Positions 33,674 to 44,346 are shown, numbered from the stretch's first letter. The stretch: DNA of 64,000 bases from Phymatolithon calcareum (GCA_977006965.1 OZ345367.1:744001-808000); one strand, 5' to 3'. The notes: generated from the letters alone by a model not told the origin. A program made the numbers and translations.

Positions 33674-34843
33674 GCTTGGAGGTGCAGTTCACGAGCTATA
33701 AGGAAAGTGGAGGGTGCGATGTGCCGAAAATCTCGATCCAGATGAGTACCGCCGGATATGATAACCGAACAAATGCGTTTGGTGCGTTTCGGTTCGTCGC
33801 CGCGCCGGAAATGGGTTGCTCCGCCTCGTGGATAATAAAGCGTCGCAGTGTGCTGGCCAACCCGACTTTACCCCCGATATACAGTACTGTATAGTGCTGG
33901 CGCCTGCTTGCTTTCCAGGCCCTGGTGCCAGCGACAGCAGGAAGGGGCAACAGCGGGGTTGAAGCAAGCGAACTGTACTGCAATATCATGGAAGGCCCAA
34001 TTAGAAGATTAATTCTGCAGCTAAAGACACGGCGCTTGCAAAACGCACACACGTAGATGCAACTGCAACATTCATTCGATTAATAATGCTGAAAACAATA
34101 TTGTATTTGGATAATTTATATGATACCGCACAATCCATTCGCTTCTACGGCCTACCATTGGCTGATATGGACTGTGCCAGATCTCGCTTGTTGCTTCGTT
34201 CGACCGCATTGGTCCGCGGCTGCACAGGACAGATCATCTGATCGCTCTGCAGAATTCTCCTTGGAACAATTCCCCGTCATAATGTATGATACAACTACAG
34301 CTATAACAAATTTAGATCCATATCGTATGACAGTCTATCATAAGTTTAGAACGTCGTTCGGCACCAGTCTTTTCCAATGCGTCGACCGTATGATATTGCC
34401 AGAGAGCCATTTTGAGAATTCATCAAAATCGTGGCATAGAGCCAGTCTATAATGTCCTCTACCAGTCAATATTTTGTGGTCTGGTTACAAGGACGCGGCA
34501 TAGGTTAGACTGGTTGATGCCACTTGCGGCGTTGATTTGCAAACTTTGGCTCCAGATGTTTTTCGACACTTTTGAGCAAAAACTTGAACAACGATTCCAC
34601 AATTGTGTTTTTGGCAAGTCCAACTACGAAAAGTTTGGTTGATGAGAAATTCCACTTTCGAAAACTATATATCGTTATGAGAAAAAATGTCCCATAGATG
34701 CACACAGCAGCCACTACTGTATGACCTATGCCACGTCCTCATTACCAATCAATATTAAGACTGAAACAACAGACTTTTGCAGACTGATAGGACAGACCCA
34801 AAGTTTGTATTCTCAAGAAGGTTCCTCTGCCACCTTGCAGGGA

Positions 34844-34928
34844 AGCTCCAAGCGCCTGAAGATGGACACGTCGCCTTTTTCGCATTTTTAAAAAAAGGGG
34901 ACGTGTCCATCTTCAGGCGCTTGGAGCT
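34844..34928. repeat. Long hairpin (small foldback element)
   Basis: Arms of about 36 bp, starting AGCTCCAAGCGCCTGAAGAT, pair around an A/T-rich loop of about 13 bases. The arm shares CCAAGCG-CTGAAGATGG with the region before the 12571 hairpin. Confidence 0.8.
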
Positions 34929-34937
34929 ACTTTAAAA

Positions 34938-34986
34938 AGTAGTAATGTACACTTTTATGTAAAAATAAAAGTGTACATTCCTACTT
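34938..34986. repeat. Second hairpin, adjacent
   Basis: Arms AAGTAGTAATGTACACTTTT / its complement, 22 bp each with one mismatch, around a five-base loop. It begins ten bases after the preceding hairpin ends and is followed by CTTCTTC, like the hairpin at 12571. Confidence 0.8.
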
Positions 34987-35396
34987 CTTCGTCGTAATCG
35001 AAGGGGGGAAACTAAATGGGCAGGGTGCACCCGGCCTCTTGTGAACGAATTTATGTCAATTCACCTCTGCAGACACAGAAAGAACTCGCGACAAATACAA
35101 ATTGTTGATGTTCAGATTCCTGAGGCAGGGGCATTAAAATTATATCTCGAAAATAACACTTCAAGCGCACTTAACAAACCCACTGAGATACACTCAGGTC
35201 TCGAGAGTACAATAGAAACGAGCTTGGTTGCGAGACTGTTTCTCATCATGAGCAATGGTCTTGATGTGATATCGGCAGTTTGAAATATGAATTAAGAAGG
35301 AGAACTCAAATCTGCAACCAAGCTCTTCGATCTGAGCCAGCAAACACACGGAGAGAAGAAACACGCAATATAAAACGGTGGTCGAAATTCGAAACA

Positions 35397-35413
35397 ATTT
35401 CCATCATGGAAAT
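35397..35413. repeat. Perfect palindrome with CAT-C-ATG centre
   Basis: Eight-base arms (ATTTCCAT / ATGGAAAT) around a single C. Confidence 0.7.
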
Positions 35414-35425
35414 GCGCATGATCCT

Positions 35426-35440
35426 CCATCATGATGATGG
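35426..35440. repeat. Perfect palindrome with CAT-G-ATG centre
   Basis: Seven-base arms (CCATCAT / ATGATGG) around a single G, 12 bases after the preceding palindrome. Confidence 0.65.
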
Positions 35441-35521
35441 GCACATGCTGAGACGTTCGTTCTCAACTTTTTTTTTCATCACCTCAGGTTGATGTGCGGT
35501 GAAAGTCAAGTCAGCGTGCGG

Positions 35522-35536
35522 TGGACATGATGTCCA
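35522..35536. repeat. Perfect palindrome with CAT-G-ATG centre
   Basis: Seven-base arms (TGGACAT / ATGTCCA) around a single G. Confidence 0.7.
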
Positions 35537-35877
35537 GCAGGCTCTACGTCACTCTTGAATTTTATCTAAGTCATTAAGTGACTGAAAGTAACGACTTGTC
35601 TTCGACCTTTTATTCAGGCAACATTTTGATTACTAGAAGAATACTCTTCTTGTGTTCCAATCGCTTTCTCTTCCCCGGCGAATGGAAAAATCTCAAGTAA
35701 CGAACACGGCTGATTGTCAACCCTGTGAAAACGCCTGGTGTTGGTTATTCTATTTGCCTTTAAAAGACGATGAGAGTTACTTTGTTTCCAGACTCTATTC
35801 CATCCAAAAAAGCTTTATCCAAATTTCTCGAAAAGTTCCGTTGTTCATGGTGGAAGTACTTGAAAAGTATCCAAGTC

Positions 35878-36060
35878 TCTTGGTTCGTCAAGTGCTACTT
35901 CACTGCGTCCGACCAACCCCAGAGTCAATATTTGGCGACGTACCAGACCTCGACGTGCAAGCAGCAGTCAAACTCGCAACAAGTAGATTATAATGGAAGA
36001 AGCTTAGTCCCTCAAAGTGTTGCTAGCTCCACAAGGGGAATGCGTAAAATGAATGAATGA
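35878..36060 (+). mobile_element. 5'-truncated LINE, copy A
   Basis: The last 40 or so codons of a LINE ORF (LVRQVLLHCVRPTPESIF...AAVKLAT) followed by a short 3' UTR with TGCTAGC-CC and a tail ending in repeated TGAA. It is about 90% alike to copy C at 55.56-56.15 kb, with a premature TAA near the end of the frame. Confidence 0.75.
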
Positions 36061-36417
36061 TCCATGGAAGTCTTGAATCTTTGAAGCTCTGGCTTATGAA
36101 AATGGGGCGCACCTTTTAGCCGAGGTACTCTCAAGCGTGTACACCTTAATATAGACATGTCCGCTGTTCGAGCAAGCGCAAGTGTGGAGAAGATTTTTTT
36201 GCACGAAATAATTGCACCGTTTTCGTTTTCTGGGCGGAACGATATGATCTCACAAGTTATGTTCGAAAAAGATTGCTCAGACCTTGCCACCACCAAATAC
36301 TCTTAGCCCTTTTCAGACGGTGAAGATGCAGCACAATCATATGGAAGAGATTTGAGTTCCGTCAATAGGTTTGTGTGGACAAGTGCGGAAGCAACTCAAC
36401 TTAACAGAAGCTTGAAA
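36061..36417. other. Spacer between two LINE tails
   Basis: I see no gene or repeat. Confidence 0.4.
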
Positions 36418-36694
36418 GCTGTCGAGAATATCGGGAAGACGAGTTGCCGATGAAGCCAGAACCCATTCTATCGACGTCGTGTTACGTTCTTAGAATGGAC
36501 GAGCGTCGCCTGGTCTGCCAGGTACTGCTACTATGCGTCAGACCAATGGCAGAATCAATCTTTGGCATCGTACCAGGACTAGACGCACAAGCCGCAGTCC
36601 AGCTCGCTAACGACAGAATAGACTGGAAGAAACTTAGGCCCTCGATACGCTGACAGTTCCACTAGGGGAAAGAGGCAAAATGAAAGAATGAATT
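36418..36694 (+). mobile_element. 5'-truncated LINE, copy B
   Basis: Starts around GAGAATATCGGGAAGACGAG, shared with copy C. It carries RMDERRLVCQVLLLCVRP and AAVQLANDRIDWKKLRPS, and ends in a GGGGAAAGAGGC/TGAA-type tail. A short internal deletion separates the two conserved parts. Confidence 0.75.
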
Positions 36695-37056
36695 GTGCGG
36701 AAATGGTGGACCTGTGAATGCTTGTGTGCTGGCAATGGAGGGCTGCGGTTGCATTTGGCGAGGACCGCATCACGTGTACGTGTTCATTTCAGCCAGCAGA
36801 GACATTAAAAGTAGGCCCCGTGGATTCGTCTAGCAGATATGTGCTCCATCATCATGATGGAGCATACATTGTACCGTGATGGTATCCTACAACGTATTAT
36901 GTTGATCATAGTCTCAGATTGGGAAAAGTAGAACACCACGTGTCCGTCAATGATCTCAATTCTTTCGACCTTGTATGGTACAGCCGCGCCTATCCAATGC
37001 AGACACAATAGAGCATGGGGTGACATATACTGTAGTTGATCCCACTTCAGCTCACT
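36695..37056. promoter_or_regulatory. SHMT upstream region
   Basis: The 360 bp before the SHMT ATG. It contains the palindrome at 36842-36864 but no clear TATA box. Confidence 0.4.
36842..36864. repeat. Perfect palindrome with CAT-C-ATG centre
   Basis: Eleven-base arms (TGCTCCATCAT / ATGATGGAGCA) around a single C, about 190 bp upstream of the SHMT start codon. Confidence 0.8.
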
Positions 37057-38616
37057 ATGGTCGCCCCGGCATCGCTCGCTTTTACTAACGCCGCATCCCT
37101 GACGGGTGCCCGCTTCACCCCCTCCCTTCCTGTCCGGGTACTCCGCTCTCGCTCCACGGCACGTCCCATTTCCAGTCCTCCACGCCGGGCCTGCGACACC
37201 CGGGCAGTGCTCTCCAACCCAAGTGTACGCAGTGGGAATGTACCGCTGCAGGATGCCGACCCCGACATGCATGACCTCCTTGAGCGAGAAAAGAATCGGC
37301 AATGGCGCAGTCTCGAACTGATTGCCTCTGAAAATTTCACAAGCTCTGCCGTCCTCGATTGTCTCGGCTCAGTGTTCACCAACAAGTACTCCGAGGGCTA
37401 TCCCGGCGCCCGTTACTACGGCGGTAATGAAATCATCGATGAGGTTGAATCTCTCTGTCGTAAACGTGCGCTTGCCGCCTTCAATCTCAACCCTTCCGAA
37501 TGGGGCGTTAACGTTCAGCCCTACTCCGGTTCCCCTGCCAATTTTGCTGCCTACACCGCCATTCTCTCGCCGCACGACCGTATAATGGGTCTCGATCTTC
37601 CCAGTGGTGGACATCTCACTCACGGCTTTTACACAGCGCGCCGTCGCGTCTCAGCCACTTCCATCTACTTTGAGTCGCTGCCGTATTCTGTCGATTCTGT
37701 CACTGGTCGTATAGACTATGACGGCCTCGCCGCATCTGCGCGCATTTTCCGTCCGAAATGTGTCATTGCTGGTGGGTCAGCTTATCCTCGTGAATGGGAT
37801 TACGGCAAGTTTCGCGAAATTGCAGATGAAAGCGGGGCATATTTGCTCGTTGATATGGCGCATGTGTCTGGACTTGTTGCGGCAGGCGCAGCCGCCAGTC
37901 CCTTCGAGCACGCCGATATTGTTACATCGACGACACACAAGTCGCTCCGGGGGCCGCGCGCAGGTGTGATTTTTTACCGGAAGCGCCCCCTCGCCGCACT
38001 CGGGAAGGAGGTTGATTTGGAGGAGGCAATCAATTCTGCCGTTTTCCCATCGCTGCAGGGCGGACCGCACAACCATCAGATCGCAGGCCTCGCCGTGCAG
38101 CTGCGCGAGGTGAACACACGGGAATTCCGAGATTATGCGCGGCAGGTTGTGGCGAACGCAAAGGCGCTTGCAGACCAGCTGATGGGACATGGATGCAAGC
38201 TCGCCACGGACGGTACGGATAATCATTTGGTGATGTGGGATTTACGGCCGTTGGGTTTTACGGGGTCTAAGGCGCAATTGCTGTTTGATAAGTGTAGCAT
38301 TACTTTGAATAAGAATGCTGTGCATGGTGATAAGAGCGCCATGAACCCGGGCGGGGTTCGCATTGGGTCGCCGGCACTGACGACTCGCGGAATGGTTGAA
38401 GAGGATTTTAGGAAGGTTGCGGACTTTTTGTATAGGGGATTGCAGATTGGGCTGCGTATACAGGAAAGGACAGGGAAGAAATTGGTCGATTTTAAGCCAG
38501 CTCTGAACGAGAATGCGGAGCTGGAGGCTCTGAGGCGGGATGTTGAAGCCTTTGCGTCCTCTTTTAATATGCCGGGATTCGATGTCAGCACCATGAAATA
38601 CAAGGATCTGGAGTAA
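37057..38616 (+). CDS. SHMT: Serine hydroxymethyltransferase, organellar
   Basis: A 519-residue intronless PLP enzyme from the ATG at 37057 (the frame opens seven codons earlier, but only from a TTG). Residues 1-60 are rich in Ser, Arg and Pro ([20 protein letters not shown]), fitting a plastid or mitochondrial transit peptide. The mature enzyme begins with [22 protein letters not shown] and continues with [38 protein letters not shown], the PLP-lysine motif [26 protein letters not shown] and [15 protein letters not shown], all hallmarks of eukaryotic SHMT. It interconverts serine plus tetrahydrofolate with glycine plus methylene-THF and is the partner of glycine decarboxylase in photorespiration. 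Codon use shifts from GC-ending to more AT-ending in the last third, with no break in homology. Confidence 0.96.
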   Translation: MVAPASLAFTNAASLTGARFTPSLPVRVLRSRSTARPISSPPRRACDTRAVLSNPSVRSGNVPLQDADPDMHDLLEREKNRQWRSLELIASENFTSSAVLDCLGSVFTNKYSEGYPGARYYGGNEIIDEVESLCRKRALAAFNLNPSEWGVNVQPYSGSPANFAAYTAILSPHDRIMGLDLPSGGHLTHGFYTARRRVSATSIYFESLPYSVDSVTGRIDYDGLAASARIFRPKCVIAGGSAYPREWDYGKFREIADESGAYLLVDMAHVSGLVAAGAAASPFEHADIVTSTTHKSLRGPRAGVIFYRKRPLAALGKEVDLEEAINSAVFPSLQGGPHNHQIAGLAVQLREVNTREFRDYARQVVANAKALADQLMGHGCKLATDGTDNHLVMWDLRPLGFTGSKAQLLFDKCSITLNKNAVHGDKSAMNPGGVRIGSPALTTRGMVEEDFRKVADFLYRGLQIGLRIQERTGKKLVDFKPALNENAELEALRRDVEAFASSFNMPGFDVSTMKYKDLE

Positions 38617-39046
38617 ATACGCTCGGTGCTTGTATGTTCGCTAAACATGCCCGGCTTCGTGCTGAAGCAGATTCACGGATCTCATTTTTGGAATTAAAAG
38701 CTAGAGTAGTGCTATAAAAGAACCAATCCCTGTGCTTACTGGTACTAATCGTACCGAAAAAGCATTCCAGGGCTAAGCCTATTCGACACAACTCATAGTA
38801 TTCATGACTAGCTCGGGTGAACAGCTCGCCTTCGAGTACTCGAAATTTCCGATCTATTGACAAAAACATCTGTATTAAATATGGAGCGGCGGAGAGGTAA
38901 ATGTTCCTTTGCGAAGTGGCGCAAATGTCTACTGACTGCAAGTCAAGACAATTGAGCTTGGGGTCTTTGTCGGTCTGGAACATGGCTAATGCCTCTTCGA
39001 TTACTATTTGGGTCGTTTTTGAAAAGGAAGAGCGACGTATTGTCAT
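38585..39046 (-). CDS. Hypothetical protein overlapping the SHMT 3' end
   Basis: A 153-codon frame with its own ATG at 39046, running tail-to-tail into the last 32 bases of SHMT. The middle looks protein-like ([38 protein letters not shown]; alternating helix-like hydrophobic pattern). I recognise no family, and chance remains a fair explanation. Confidence 0.25.
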   Translation of the reverse strand: MTIRRSSFSKTTQIVIEEALAMFQTDKDPKLNCLDLQSVDICATSQRNIYLSAAPYLIQMFLSIDRKFRVLEGELFTRASHEYYELCRIGLALECFFGTISTSKHRDWFFYSTTLAFNSKNEIRESASARSRACLANIQAPSVFTPDPCISWC

Positions 39047-39219
39047 GAGCTAAGCAGTTGTCGGCACTGATGGAGAACGAGTTCCCTGAATTTACCCTTA
39101 ACGAGCAGCCATCAATTTACGTTATTGACTGCACATGGGAGCAATGGATGATCGATCTGACAGCACTGAATTAGCAAGCGTATTAATTCCCCCTTTTGCC
39201 CCGGCGCGACGCGCAAAAC

Positions 39220-40351
39220 TCATGCCCAAACTGGCGCACGAGAGCGCACTGATTTCATAAATTGCACTGCCTTGTCAATTTGCTCTTCCCGGTCTTGCGC
39301 ATTCTTGAAATGAAAATGTCGCCCATGTCCTGGCCATCCATGCAGAAACGGGACATCTCTCAGTGCGTCCACAGATTTGATTTGCTCTTCAAACGAATAG
39401 AAGCAATACAAATTAGACCCCGCCACCATTCCAGTTCTGATAGAGTAAAACAAATGGTCTCCCGCGAACAAACTGTCAGTCCCACGATGCAGCAACGCAA
39501 TTGACCCCCTAGTATGCCCCGGCACATGCAGAACCTCACATCCATCGTCAAGTTTGTAAGGAAAGTCCGAATCCTTCAACTGAATCTCACACTCATCCGT
39601 TCCCTGTCGATTGTTGACATCCGCCGAGTGCATTACTCTCTTCGCCCCAAATGCCTTCGCCCAAAGCGCATGTCCCGCAACGTCATCCGAATGAGAGAGG
39701 ACGAGGTACCGCACGCCTCCAAACGGCTCCGTCAAATTCTGTATGGCCTTCAATAGCAGTTTGTTGAACCGAGGCACATCAAACATGACTGCGTAAGGGT
39801 CTGTACCGCGATTTAGTAGGAGCCAGCTGGAGCATCCGAAGGTCGCCTCTGAGGCAAAACCGTTATAAAAGACATCTGGTACCGACGTCCCCGTCAGCGG
39901 GTTTGGCGCTGGCAGGGGGAATGAACGCGACGCTACGGCGGCCAGCGGAGAGCGACTGGTCGTCCGGATGCTCGATGTAGGACAAGCTGCAGCAGCTCGA
40001 AGTGCCTGGAGTTTGGCGTCTTCATCTTCCGGCTGCTTGTGCACTGCGGACTGGGACCCTGCGCGATGAAACGTGTCCGGTGCAAGCCCTATGTAACGTA
40101 ACACAGTGCGATGACATTGTTAGTTCTTTCGCTAGTGCCAATTAAGGAGGTATTTCTGAGTTTGACATACATCTACAAGCGTCGCAGTCAATGCATTTGC
40201 TGTCGACATAGACATCGCCCGGGACGTTTTCCGCTCGCCGAATTCGCGATGTCGTCATCGTGGTTGGGCGCAATTTGGAACTTGTCACGAGTGCTCTTGA
40301 CGGAGATGCAACGCGAAGTGGAAGCGCAGAGGAGAATGCAAGGGACGCCAT
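39220..40351 (-). CDS. Ferredoxin-like / metallo-beta-lactamase fusion, plastid-type, 2 exons
   Basis: Exon 1 is 40351-40171 and exon 2 is 40088-39220, with an 82-bp intron (GTATGT...CATAG). The joined 1,050 nt encode 349 residues in frame, and the splice restores CIDCDACRWLAPDTF. Residues 1-45 are a Ser/Arg-rich transit peptide with an early Phe (MASLAFSSALPLR). A short ferredoxin-like module follows (VYVDSKCIDCDACRW, then SCPTSSI-like CPTS), and then an MBL hydrolase with LSHSDDVAGH in place of the usual HxHxDH, HSADVN, HVPGHTRGS and FAGDHLFY. This arrangement is known in plant and cyanobacterial proteins such as Arabidopsis At4g33540. The substrate is unknown to me. The cysteines suggest a bound metal or iron-sulphur cluster, although only CxxCxxC plus one further CP is visible, so a full 4Fe-4S site is not assured. 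Confidence 0.82.
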
Positions 40352-40446
40352 TTAGACGAGATGAAGCCACAGACGGGGAGGGACGTTCTCCCTTGAAGTT
40401 CTTGCTGTTTAGATTTTTAGTTCGTGGCCGTCTACTAAAAATTGTG

Positions 40447-40453
40447 TTATATA
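40447..40453 (-). promoter_or_regulatory. TATA-box candidate for the ferredoxin/MBL gene
   Basis: TATATAA on the minus strand, about 96 bp upstream of the ATG at 40351. Confidence 0.35.
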
Positions 40454-40755
40454 GTAGTGCCCATTCTCCCATGCGTCATTTGCATAGGTCTTCCTTGTGA
40501 GCTTTAAGGTTTAAAACGTCGTGGCAACCAGTAATCGGTTCTGGCGTGTTTGCGAACGCAGTGGAATGCGTTCGCTTTACGGCCAGGCTCAATCTCCCTA
40601 ATTTCAGAAATAATCGCTGCCAATCCGAGCGCTTCGAAACCAGACAGTGTTTGCGTGTGGTTGGCATTGGCCTTTGAGACAGCATGGGAAACGGTAATTG
40701 GATGCTTCTGAGATCAATGCAAAGTATCGTAAAGCACTGAATTTGAAGCAACAGA

Positions 40756-40816
40756 GGTGCATCCGTCCTACATAATGGGTACCCATTACTGTAAAGTATG
40801 TGGGACAGATGCATCC
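40756..40816. repeat. Imperfect inverted repeat
   Basis: GGTGCATCCGTCCTACATA at the left pairs with GTATGTGGGACAGATGCATCC at the right, around a central palindromic AATGGGTACCCATT. Confidence 0.65.
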
Positions 40817-41454
40817 ATCCGCACACTACAGAATGTATTTTCCAAAAAGGATATCCAATTGAAAGTTTTCTCAAGTTCATCAGACTAATCTCCTATCCAC
40901 ACCGATAATTACAGGCTAACTAACCGGCCGGTGCTCGCCGCGGACTCTCCGTGTTGGAAGACGGATCTTCCTCCGGAGGAAGGTCCGAGCTCCGTCTACT
41001 GTCCTCAGTGTCGTTTGCACGGTGCGGTAAAACCCTATTGAACCCATGACTCGGGTAATAAAAATTTGTTTTGATTAGTATACTGTAGAAAGTGTGCAAG
41101 ACGGTCGCAGTCTCGACGCCATTCATACTACAACTAAGTTAATCTGCCGTCCTCCGCATGTACACATCCGTCTCCCCAGGCCGAAACTTCCATCTAGACG
41201 ATCTGCACAGGTTTGTAAGATACAATATGGATCCAAATCTGCTTCTTCTCTGCGAGTGTGCGCCCAGGCAGCAAGCACCCGAAACCGGCCTTGCCCTGCT
41301 TGCAGTTTTCGTCCAATAGGGATGTACAAAAATTAGACAACGTCTTGGTGTCTGATCACTCTGATCGATGCCGCTTCTCCGGCTGAATGCCGCCAAACAG
41401 GGGATATTCCTGTGCCAAAGCCGTTACAAAAATTGAAAAAGAAGACCGTAAAAA

Positions 41455-44334
41455 CTACACTTTCATATACTTGTAGTCCGCCCTGCTGCCTTCCTCGCTC
41501 GACTTTGTCACGCCGTTCAGTGATTCGATGGCAACCTTCGCAGTTGTCCCTGGTTTTCCCGGCGGTACCTTGCATTTGAAGCTCGTAGCCGTCACATCTG
41601 TTACATCCGTGCACTTGACGTCATTGAAAGTTGCCACTGGATTTCGTCCAATATTGTATCCAGTGACAATGACAACATTTCCTCCTCGCCATGATCCCCT
41701 TGGCGGCATAACTGCACGGAAAGTTTGAACTTTGTTTCCCATAGACAGCGGTCGCAGCACAAGAATTTGCTTTTTGTACACGCGCGGCATAAGTAATTCT
41801 CCATATGGCGACATCTCAATTGACAATCCACTTGCCTCCCAAAGAGTCTCCGCCACCCCATCCAAATCCCCTGCTGCGTTGAGCTTGACACGGAAGATTT
41901 TCCCCGGTGATTGGTCCGTTGAGTATTTCGACAACATCAGGTTACCCTTCAGTTGTCCGCCAAACGTGTCTGCGGTGTATTCGACCACGCCATTTGTCGA
42001 TGATTCGAACGTCGCAATAGGGGGATGATATCCGTTGGACGCAGGTGCTTGTACACCGACGAAGGAGCATTGTTTGGGATCGTTTCGACCTCGGTTTCGA
42101 TTTGGATGTCCGCAATACGTTCCGTTGATGACCTTTCCGAGTTTATCGAGCAGATGCTGATTGTCCGGCAATGCGCCATGCTGTGTACACGTTTTCGACA
42201 TTTCCCCAAAACCAGTGGACGCGCCATTATCTGTCGCGTAGATAAATCCGTTAGAGTGAATGTTGATGCCGAACGAGTTGCGCCACCCAGAAGAGAACAC
42301 TTTCACATCGAGTCCTTTTGTCTGCCTTGCTTCACCTGGGTCTGCACTTGAGTATCCGACCTTGCCGTCGAAATTAGGTTTGCTCACGTATGCAATGATA
42401 CTCGCACCGGAGAGCGGACTCTCATCAATACCTCCAAGCCGATTGTCCTCCGCATTATGTCCAGCGTTTGTAAAACCTCCGACTTGAATATGTAGATTTC
42501 CGTCATCGTCAAACACAAGTCCATTTACCCCGTGATCATGGTTCGACACCGGCAATCCGGTGATGATAGGATCGCCAACCTGATCGAGACAATTGCCATT
42601 CGCACCCGGTTCGAGGACATGAATCTGACCATTGGCCCACGCAAACGCACTTGACAATCGACCTTGCGACTTCCATTCCAGCACAGAAGAGGAGACGTAG
42701 AGCCGTGTCCGAGTGTCAGCGTAGTTGAATGCCAAACCGAGTAGCGTTCGATGTAGGCCCAAGGAAGGACTTCTGCATGGGTCTCCCACAATGCGCAATT
42801 GCTCGTCCACGATGAAGGAATAGACGTATCCATTGAGTGCTGTGACGTAAAATTTGTGATCAGGACCGTACTTAATGCCTGAAATGAGTTCGAGTTTGAA
42901 CGGAGAACCGTCTTTGGTAAGTTGGGTTTCTTCGAATTTGATCGGTAATCTACCATCTGCGGAATAAACAAAGTCGATGGGATTTGACTTTCCATTCTTA
43001 TTTTGCGCGACGACCTCCACTCGACCAGGTGCTCGCGTCTTCGGCACGGTGACAATGACAGAAGAGCCATCTTCTGCAACGTTTTTCACGGAGTACTTGG
43101 CCTCCTGAGAACCGAAAAATATTTTGATGTTGTTGCCGAGAGAGACGCCGTGAATCTTCGCTTTGCCACCGCCGTCGAGCGTTGAGCTGGGAGGGTCAAT
43201 GTTGAAGATGACGGGTACAAGTTTGGAAATGTCATATTCTAGTTGACCCACGCTTTCGTTAAGCTCCAGTTTCGCCTCCGCTGTAGACTGACGGGTATAG
43301 ATAAGCTGAGCTTCAACTTTTCCGGGCAGTCCAGTATATACGACGCTGCTTGAGTCTTCGACTGATTCAAGTATTGTGCTTCCACCGATACTGAACTTAA
43401 TGGGACCGGCGTGCTTGAACGAAAACTGAGTACCAGTTTTGACAGTAACAAGAAAAACGCATCTTGCGACAAAAGTTCTCGCATTGACTTGCGGCGGAAA
43501 TTGCGCAGCCGATTTAAACTCAACGAATTTCGTCACGGCAGCATAATCCGGTCGTGCTCCCGTTGCAATATCGTCATCAATGACGTCTGCAAAATAATAA
43601 TAGCAGTAAACGCCGTCAACGATCGGCGGTCTGACGATAACTTTTGTATAGTCCGTGTGTGTATCGCGTGTATTATCGGCAACGGTAAGTCCAACAACTG
43701 TTGTACCAGTAGGAAAAGAAATGCGCGGGGAGACGCCGGTACCCAGCACTTGATGTGTGGCATTATCGAACCAAACCATACTTACAATCTTACCAATGAC
43801 AACCGGAGGACCTTCGTCGAAATAATGCGTGTGAGATCGCGAGCCGTCTAGTGACACTCTGACAGAGCCGGCACCTAGATAATCTACTGTCTCATAGTCT
43901 GCACCGGGCACTGCATGACTGCGATGATCGAACAGACCAGACTTTTCATCCGCATCGCGCCCGGTGGTATCGGAACCTGAAGCATCGATGTCAGTGCCGG
44001 TGGATGATGGGGATTGCCTGAAGTTTGCAGTGTTCGATTTTCGAAATACGGTGAAATAAACGGTGAGCGCAGTGATGACGGCGATGATGATGGTGGAGAA
44101 TACAAATCCAATCCAGCACACCTTTGCGGAGCGGCGCATGATGCGCTCAAACGCAAGTTGGGTTCGAACAGAATGCCGCGGAGGCGGTTCACCGTGTGAT
44201 GAGATGGGAATAACGATGCGAACGGGCCGTCGCTGGACACGACCTTCGGGGCGAGCTGAACGTAGGAATTGGACGAAGGATTGAGCGGAACGTTTGTGCG
44301 ATTTAGTTGAGTGACGGTGTGTATATGGGGACAT
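41455..44334 (-). CDS. Type II membrane protein with PKD-like, IPT/TIG and sorbosone-dehydrogenase-type beta-propeller domains
   Basis: A 959-residue intronless protein. A basic 70-residue cytoplasmic N-terminus (no signal peptide) precedes one membrane helix at about 72-97 (CWIGFVFSTIIIAVITALTV), so the large C-terminal part should be lumenal or extracellular. In order: a Ser/Asp-rich stalk; a PKD-like beta domain (150-235); a PA14-like segment with VYCYYYFADVIDD (240-345); an IPT/TIG domain (PVIFNIDPPSSTLDGGG, 380-465); and a glucose/sorbosone-dehydrogenase-like six-bladed propeller (480-855) with GIKYGPDHKFYVTA, LLGLAFNYAD, NHDHGVNGLVFDDDGNLHI and NSFGINIHSNGFIYATDNG. A second IPT/TIG-like domain closes the protein (PPRGSWRGGNVVIVTGYNI). 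Similar IPT plus GSDH assemblies occur in algal and oomycete surface proteins. A role in carbohydrate binding or oxidation is possible but not shown. There are several NxT/S glycosylation sites. Confidence 0.8.
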   Translation of the reverse strand: MSPYTHRHSTKSHKRSAQSFVQFLRSARPEGRVQRRPVRIVIPISSHGEPPPRHSVRTQLAFERIMRRSAKVCWIGFVFSTIIIAVITALTVYFTVFRKSNTANFRQSPSSTGTDIDASGSDTTGRDADEKSGLFDHRSHAVPGADYETVDYLGAGSVRVSLDGSRSHTHYFDEGPPVVIGKIVSMVWFDNATHQVLGTGVSPRISFPTGTTVVGLTVADNTRDTHTDYTKVIVRPPIVDGVYCYYYFADVIDDDIATGARPDYAAVTKFVEFKSAAQFPPQVNARTFVARCVFLVTVKTGTQFSFKHAGPIKFSIGGSTILESVEDSSSVVYTGLPGKVEAQLIYTRQSTAEAKLELNESVGQLEYDISKLVPVIFNIDPPSSTLDGGGKAKIHGVSLGNNIKIFFGSQEAKYSVKNVAEDGSSVIVTVPKTRAPGRVEVVAQNKNGKSNPIDFVYSADGRLPIKFEETQLTKDGSPFKLELISGIKYGPDHKFYVTALNGYVYSFIVDEQLRIVGDPCRSPSLGLHRTLLGLAFNYADTRTRLYVSSSVLEWKSQGRLSSAFAWANGQIHVLEPGANGNCLDQVGDPIITGLPVSNHDHGVNGLVFDDDGNLHIQVGGFTNAGHNAEDNRLGGIDESPLSGASIIAYVSKPNFDGKVGYSSADPGEARQTKGLDVKVFSSGWRNSFGINIHSNGFIYATDNGASTGFGEMSKTCTQHGALPDNQHLLDKLGKVINGTYCGHPNRNRGRNDPKQCSFVGVQAPASNGYHPPIATFESSTNGVVEYTADTFGGQLKGNLMLSKYSTDQSPGKIFRVKLNAAGDLDGVAETLWEASGLSIEMSPYGELLMPRVYKKQILVLRPLSMGNKVQTFRAVMPPRGSWRGGNVVIVTGYNIGRNPVATFNDVKCTDVTDVTATSFKCKVPPGKPGTTAKVAIESLNGVTKSSEEGSRADYKYMKV

Positions 44335-44346
44335 TCATCATGAATG
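44332..44346. repeat. Perfect palindrome with CAT-C-ATG centre at a start codon
   Basis: Seven-base arms (CATTCAT / ATGAATG) around a single C. The left arm overlaps the start codon of the membrane protein gene (minus strand). Confidence 0.65.

Larger units (their letters stand above)
33674..35877. other. AT-rich intergenic stretch with hairpins
   Basis: No gene I can support. It contains two adjacent long hairpins (34844-34928, 34938-34986) and three CAT-S-ATG palindromes (35397-35413, 35426-35440, 35522-35536). Confidence 0.5.
40352..41454. other. Intergenic with inverted repeats
   Basis: Contains the promoter side of the ferredoxin/MBL gene, an IR of GCGAACGCA / TGCGTTCGC near 40549-40573 and the longer IR at 40756-40816. 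A 134-codon minus frame (40476-40880) spans the IR and is probably chance. Confidence 0.45.

Noticed and set aside
36805-37302. 165-codon frame antisense to the start of SHMT
   Set aside because: Most of it is the complement of the SHMT transit peptide region.
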